From the NCBI RefSeq assembly GCF_021130785.1, contig NW_025777489.1, positions 120,863-184,862 on the forward strand: a DNA stretch of 64,000 bases, written 5' to 3'. Shown piece by piece: positions 58,601 to 64,000 of this stretch. Made by a program: the position numbers and the translations under genes. The DNA comes from Homalodisca vitripennis (taxonomy: Eukaryota > Arthropoda > Insecta > Hemiptera > Cicadellidae). The first letter of the stretch is position 1, and the number at the start of each line of letters is the position of its first letter. Below the pieces are notes generated by a model. That model searched no databases, was not told the DNA's origin, and worked only from the letters and a program-made list of their open reading frames with translations.

Positions 58601-59668
58601 TAAACGTGTCAAGAACCTTTTAAGGAACAAAATGGGGCCTTACTCTATGTCCACTTCAGGAAAATATCAGTTGTTTGGACAACCCCCCCTCCCCAAATTG
58701 TTTCCTGGCTACGTTCTTGTCAATCTACATTTTACAGTCATCGTGAATTATAGATGAATTAGATTAGTGTAATGGGTGAATACTGAGTAGATTTGTTATT
58801 TTCAAAGATCCAATGAGAATCAATCAATGTAGTGCTAAGTATATTTAGAATCATAGCAATTCAAGTGTTGGGATCTTAAAGCTGAGTCTAATGCCTAAGA
58901 TTATATTTACTTCATACAAGGGCTACCTATACATTTTACATGATATCGAACGGATCATTGCAGACACTAGGATCAGGCGACCAGGATATAAGATCAAATT
59001 AAAACAAATCGTACCGTAGTATTTTGTTTCTTCTTACTGTAGGAATATTACAAGAGCTATAGCAATCGTCGTGGTCATAGTTTAACATTATTTAAATTTT
59101 GAACAAACAAACACTTTATAACCCTGAACAAACCTAAATCAAAAACAGAGGAATTTGTAACCTCCAAAATTGTAATGCTAGCTAACAACCCATGTTAAAT
59201 GTTTAATATTGATTATTCTAATAAGATACCCAATATTTGTTCGATAATTTAAGTAGAATCGATTTATTGTGTACCTATATTCATTCAATATTTTATCGGA
59301 TTATCTTTCTGGAAAATTAATTTTACGTTTGTAGTTAGTTATTGTATTGAAATCAATTATTGTTTTTCCGATGAGATTCAATAATAATTCTAATAGAAAA
59401 GGGTTATATAAAAACACCGTTGGTAAAACAATAAATAATTGTCACCGAATTTATTCCATGATGAACCGATCAACATCAGCTGTTATTGACAGCTTGTGAT
59501 GCTATAACATGCGTTGATGGAGTGGATGGATCGAGAATTTTCAAACAAATATTGTCATTCCCCCTTCGTTATTCATCAACTCTCCTTTGTGCAGGAGTAT
59601 TATTCAATTATATTTCAATCCTTTTGTAGAAGACTTCGAAAACATTGTCATTTTATTATTTTCATGTT
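50342..59668 (+). repeat. Copy C of the ~10.5 kb tandem unit
   Basis: Collinear with copy B from gactattattcgattata onward. It lacks about 1.15 kb present in B (42470-43627), which joins near 52510. It ends where the sequence re-enters the beginning of a fourth unit (59590-59668) and then loses similarity. No conserved open frame. Confidence 0.85.
52573..52600. repeat. (AT)n microsatellite in copy C
   Basis: Uninterrupted alternating AT; the same place in B reads atacatattatatacc, so the repeat expanded in C. Confidence 0.9.
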
Positions 59669-60277
59669 TGTATAAAAATAACAACCCCTTTTTAAAACAT
59701 ATACTTTTCATACAAGTGTTTCGGCATTCAGCCAACCTCAGTGTACATCACCCTCTCCACATTATTACATTATTATCTTGCTATAATTATTTGTAAATAT
59801 CTAAAGATATCTCATGTTTTAAGCGATGTTGAACATGTCTCTAGGAAAACATCCATGTTAGTTACACACTCATCTACCTGTTATTAATTTTAAACTTAAA
59901 TATTACATTACATAATACTATAGTCCACTCACTATACTAATTTTATACCACAAGTAAAACGTGTTTTGTGCCTGAACCAGTATACTTCTCGTTGAACCAC
60001 TAACATAGAATAGCGGAATGCTGCTCCGGAATGTTTAATGTGGAATTATTTGATAATAACTGTTATTTCCCGTATCTTCATATTATGAATTTCAGGATAA
60101 AAATTAAATCAATTTTAATTTTTTATTGTGAAAACTCTTTGCAATTTCCCAATGTATCATTGTTTTAATGGCGTACAGAAAACAACTACATATAAAAAAC
60201 CATTGACTTCTTTGGAACCAAAGTTGGACGAATTAAACTAACTGAGAGCTTACATCTCCTTGGTTTTAATAGTCTAA

Positions 60278-60338
<61 letters not shown>

Positions 60339-63000
60339 AATGAATGTTTGTGTGTTTGTCCTTTATAGACTCAGAAACTATTTCACCGATCATTATGAAA
60401 ATTTGTATGTATATGTATTTTTCCACGTAGAAGGTTTATATGCTATGCCCATTGATGTAACTCACCACCAGGAGACGCTGCAAAATATATAAGTTATCAA
60501 AGCGCCTGCACATTGTAAACTACAATTACGAGATTGTTGTGGTTAATAACCACACACTATGTGAAGGCGCTAAGTTTTTATGGATATTTGTCTTTCAAAT
60601 GAATTTCTGTTTGGCCTTATAGCTTGAATGTTAGACCACTTTATTATTATGTACATGTGCGTGTACAATGGCTATAAACATACATTTTTGGCAGATTTTC
60701 TTGATAGTGTCAACAAGGTAAACTTTACATCGGCGTTGACAATATAATTCACTTTAACCAGAAGTGCTCATACACGAGCAAAGCTTACAAAAAGCGTGCG
60801 AAGCCGCGGGGAACAGCTAGTAATACATAAAACTATAATTTAAAACGTATGTGACAAGCCCGGAAAATATGTGCATATATCAAGCAGGTATATTTAGTAG
60901 ATTTTCGCGAACTCTTCCCTTAAATTGTCAAAATATTGTTTTGTATGTGCGCGTGTCAATATCAAATCACCTGAATCAATTACCTAATTCAAAATCAATT
61001 ATATGAAAAAACATTGTGTAAATGTTATTAGATTATGTGTGTGTGCGCTGTTTAAAATCAATTATTGGTTGGGTTAACAAATTCATGAAACCAACCATTG
61101 TGAATAATAGTTTTTAAATAGACTATATCGTTAATTTTAAGAATAATATTTGCTTAAAGTGCATTTCCTATTACCATATTCGCATATAAAAATTTCTAAA
61201 AGCATAATTAATTACTCAAAGATTATATTACAATAATAATGTACTGTCTTATCCTTATACTGCAAAATCTCTTAAGATGAACACTGTATTCAACCCTTTT
61301 TAGTACCTATAGTACGCTACTCCCAACTTACCTTTTCTACCATTAGGAAGAGTTCGTAGGATCTTTTGGAAATCGATGTGGCTATAACGTCGTTTCCAAA
61401 TAGAAGCAAATTCGCTTCTTAATATATTTTATACAAGTTAATGAGCACCTAACTATGCCAAATGCATAATTGATAAGCAACTAAGAAACACAGTCAATTC
61501 AATAGACAGATTTATTTTGTGACAGTGTATTTTAGATTTATAATAAAAACTGAGATCCATAAACCAAACACAATAGAAACGTCAGCTGCTACATTGACAA
61601 ACTTATGTTCGCATGGATGCACCATATCGTGACACTTGAGTAACTGGTCTTCATCAAAAAGATTGATATACTAAAGGGAGTACTCTTTACATTTTGAACA
61701 AACCACAAATGTGTCATCATTATTGTGCTGGTAACCGAGTAAAACTCTTACAGAAATTATAATTTTTTCATAATTTAAAAATTTTCAACCTTTTTAATGC
61801 CGCTCCAAGCTAGCGTAATACACTACATCGTCTTCTGCAACTCAAGAGTGTCTATGGAACATTTACGCTAGTGCTTAAACTGACTGATAACTACTCATGG
61901 TAATTGAAACTTGCAACAAATCACTAATTTACAAGCTAGGGAAGATACATTGATTTAAAATTTAGTACATATAATTGGACACTTAATAAAGGTGAGCATA
62001 TTAACTTAATTTTAAAACAAAATTTGGTTGTATAAAACCATAATATCTCCTTATAAAAAGTTAGTGTACTTAAAGTTTAGATAATTTATCATGCAAATGA
62101 CACAACAAACTCATATCTATATGGGATAATACCCCTGTGTACTCTAACCGACGCAACGCCAACTTTAGACTCTCTTATTGTTAAGAATAATAAATCAAAC
62201 ATTCTGACGTCGATGGCACTTTGATATATTCTCATGCCACATCAATCTAAATGGTGAATCTATTCTAAAATTACAATAAATGTTAGGAAATAAAATAATA
62301 TTTCAAACACGAAGTGTGAACGCCATTCATCATCAAGAACGGCGCAATTAAGTGAATATTCCTCAAGAGTGATATGAGATTAATTAATATAATTTTCAGA
62401 ACTACAATGAACAATAGAAAAGAAATATATTGTAAAACCTTCAAGTTCTTTCCTCTGGGTACAGAAAATTTGACACACCTTAGGCCTACACTTTTAGGTA
62501 AGTTTTAGCATTTATATCACAAGGAAACATAAATTTTGTGATCTACTCAGTGCACTTAATTTTTTCACGCAATAATGTAGATTAGAACTTTTATCTGAAA
62601 CTTTTTAATACATTCATACTTTTTATTTACAGATCTGTTTCAATTTAAAACATCTTAGTACAATTATGATTTTTTTTAATAAGGGTTCATTTGTCCAATG
62701 TATTATTTATATTTGCATGCAACACCAAGCAATACGTACACTGTCTTTTCGCAGAGCATTAAGAATTGTATTTCCTGTTAGCTCTGTAAACAATGGAATT
62801 ATTGGAAGAGAAGTCGACTGATATGCGGTTAGTCACTGTTATGTATCAAATATTTTAGATTTAGTTCTAGATAATGGTGAGGTCCATTACTGTATATGAC
62901 AATATTTTTACAACTCAGTTGCATTATGGCTGATTGGCCGCATAAAGTATGAAAGATGTGTTGGAAGAGTTAGGTAATTTAAAAAAAATGAAAAGAAAGT
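59669..63000. other. Intergenic DNA, no gene recognised
   Basis: AT-rich sequence with one Helitron (60278-60820). No coding exon or RNA gene is recognisable. It precedes the host gene at 63276. Confidence 0.5.
60278..60820 (+). mobile_element. Non-autonomous Helitron (543 bp)
   Basis: The element starts TCTATATAT with a long TA run (60279-60333). It ends CGAAGCCGCGGGGAACAGCTAG, with A before the TC and T after the CTAG, as expected for Helitron insertion between A and T without target duplication. There is no coding sequence. The words just after the TA run (tagactcagaaactatttca) are ones I associate with insect Helitron-like 5' regions. A truncated relative lies at 39858-40125. Confidence 0.75.
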
Positions 63001-63157
63001 TTAAAAATTATAAAGTTTCAAAGGAATGTATCTTAAGATACTACATATAGTATGTCTTTATTTTTTTTTTATAAAAGTTGGTTGTATTATAAAGGCAGTG
63101 AACGGGTTATCCTCTTCGCCAACAGATGGTGCTCAACTGTCAAATATCAAAACAAAC

Positions 63158-63250
63158 ATGGCTGCCGCGGGTTTGAAGGTTCAGAGTTCCCTGGCACTTG
63201 TTTTACGAAACACGATATCAGTTTGGGCTTTGGTGCTATTTTTGTTCTGA
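63158..63250 (+). other. Possible upstream ORF or 5' leader of the host gene
   Basis: A 30-codon frame starts aaacATGGCTGCCGCGG, a strong start context, and encodes a hydrophobic peptide ending ALVLFLF. It is in a different frame from the main exon and ends 26 nt before the main ATG at 63276. It may be an upstream ORF that tunes translation, or a displaced N-terminus. Confidence 0.35.
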
Positions 63251-63275
63251 GAAGTGCTGGTGTTTTAAATATAGA

Positions 63276-63879
63276 ATGGTTGATCTCATTCCCGAGCGAA
63301 TTTGGAGCTGGGTGGTGGAAGGATGGAGGAATATGGCCGACTTGGCGGATAAGATTGACGATATGATCTGTACATTTGAAGGAGAGGGTGAAACAACAAT
63401 GGATACAGTGGCAATGTATATGTTTGGGTGGATGATGTTTGGTTTAGTTGTTTTAGGAATAGGTAAATTTGTTTACGGCAATTTTGTTGCCAATAAAGAC
63501 CTAAAAACTCAAAATGTAATTGTTGAACCTCCAGTGACTGTTACCAAAAGTGAAAATAGTGTAGTTGATGCTGCAGTAAAGCAACCCCCAAAGGACATTG
63601 TTGTTAAATCTTCAGGTGGTGGAAAATATGTACCCCCTACACCGCCTTCTCGTAAAAGGTTAGGTTCCAGATCTGGCAGACCTGTTGTAGGCCCTGCCAA
63701 GCCTAAGTCAACAAACCTAATTCACCCTCCTCCAACAGCAACAGGGCCTGAAAGTGAAAGTGTTAAGTGGGTTAATGAGTTATTTTTTTGGCTGTATTCT
63801 GACTTAGTGATAGTGAATGAGTTATTAAGTGTTTGGATTCAATCACTAAATGACTTTACCAAGAAATCCGGTTGACGAG
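63276..63879 (+). CDS. First coding exon of a host gene, membrane-anchored, possibly TMEM24/C2CD2-like
   Basis: The frame gives a short N-terminal region (MVDLIPERIWSW, then MADLADKIDD). One membrane span follows (about 63417-63490, MFGWMMFGLVVLGIGKFVYG), then a long Pro/Ser/Lys-rich linker (YVPPTPPSRKRLGSRSG) and a helical stretch VKWVNELFFWLYSDLVIVN...WIQSL. That order resembles the N-terminus of SMP-domain lipid-transfer proteins of the TMEM24/C2CD2 type, recalled from memory and not checked. The exon should end at the consensus donor GAG|GTAAGT (63880), but the frame hits TGA at 63873-63875, seven bases earlier, after a GG that may hold one extra base. Starts at 63333 and 63399 are alternatives. 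The rest of the gene is beyond the window. Confidence 0.6.
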
Positions 63880-63885
63880 GTAAGT
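63880..63885 (+). promoter_or_regulatory. Splice donor of the host exon
   Basis: CGAG|GTAAGT is a perfect donor consensus directly after the coding-like sequence. Confidence 0.65.
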
Positions 63886-64000
63886 TTACTTCTAGCTCTA
63901 CTAATTATGAATTTTAGAACGTAAGCGAGTTCATGTATGCCTACCGTATATTGTGCTTAGTTAACCCTTTCAATACCTTCATCCCTTAAACCGAACGTCT

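Overview
This is a 64 kb stretch of an animal nuclear genome, most likely an insect. It is AT-rich and almost entirely intergenic. It is full of transposable elements of metazoan type (Tc1/mariner, MITE, hAT-like, Helitron, non-LTR retrotransposons and a Polinton/Maverick), and the only host gene visible is an intron-containing one at the right edge. I cannot name the species. A hemimetabolous insect with a large genome fits the repeat load, but that is a guess.

Layout. Positions 1-5876 are AT-rich and gene-free. A 2.5 kb mariner-type transposon with about 490 bp terminal inverted repeats and a dead transposase lies at 5877-8390. Positions 8391-14353 are again gene-free, with a few inverted repeats. 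A nearly full-length, virus-like Polinton/Maverick (adintovirus-like) of about 13.5 kb lies at 14354-27833. From 27834 to about 59668 there are three head-to-tail copies (A, B, C) of a noncoding unit of about 10.5 kb. These copies carry private insertions: a LINE and a decayed hAT element with A, a Helitron piece, a second LINE and a TA-flanked MITE in B. Positions 59669-63000 are intergenic with one non-autonomous Helitron. The 5' coding exon of a host gene (N-terminal membrane anchor, proline-rich linker, possibly a TMEM24/C2CD2-like lipid-transfer protein) starts at about 63276 and runs to a consensus splice donor at 63880.

The Polinton is the main system. All its genes are on the minus strand. 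From the right terminal repeat inward they are: DDE integrase, a multi-zinc-finger protein, protein-primed-type family B DNA polymerase, A32-like packaging ATPase, a 0.76 kb tandem repeat array, a capsid-associated protein with a phospholipase A2 domain, double jelly-roll major capsid protein, a basic core-like protein, an adenain-like maturation protease, a small coiled-coil protein, and the penton-like minor capsid protein. Together these would cover DNA replication (polymerase), host integration (integrase and terminal repeats), packaging (ATPase), virion assembly (both capsid proteins, core protein, protease) and possibly membrane penetration (PLA2).

Two things look new. Five structural genes each have a TATAAG motif 8-25 nt upstream of the start codon, and related TRTAAG motifs occur at the ATPase start and inside the terminal repeats, which suggests a shared late-type promoter signal. 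The zinc-finger protein has three copies of a DFD(M/L)SML motif that closely resembles the VP16 acidic activation motif, so it may be an element-encoded transcription activator. Several reading frames (protease, zinc-finger protein, mariner transposase, possibly the host exon) are broken by what looks like one extra base in a homopolymer, so assembly error must be excluded before the Polinton is called dead. All calls are from reading the sequence; no database search was run.
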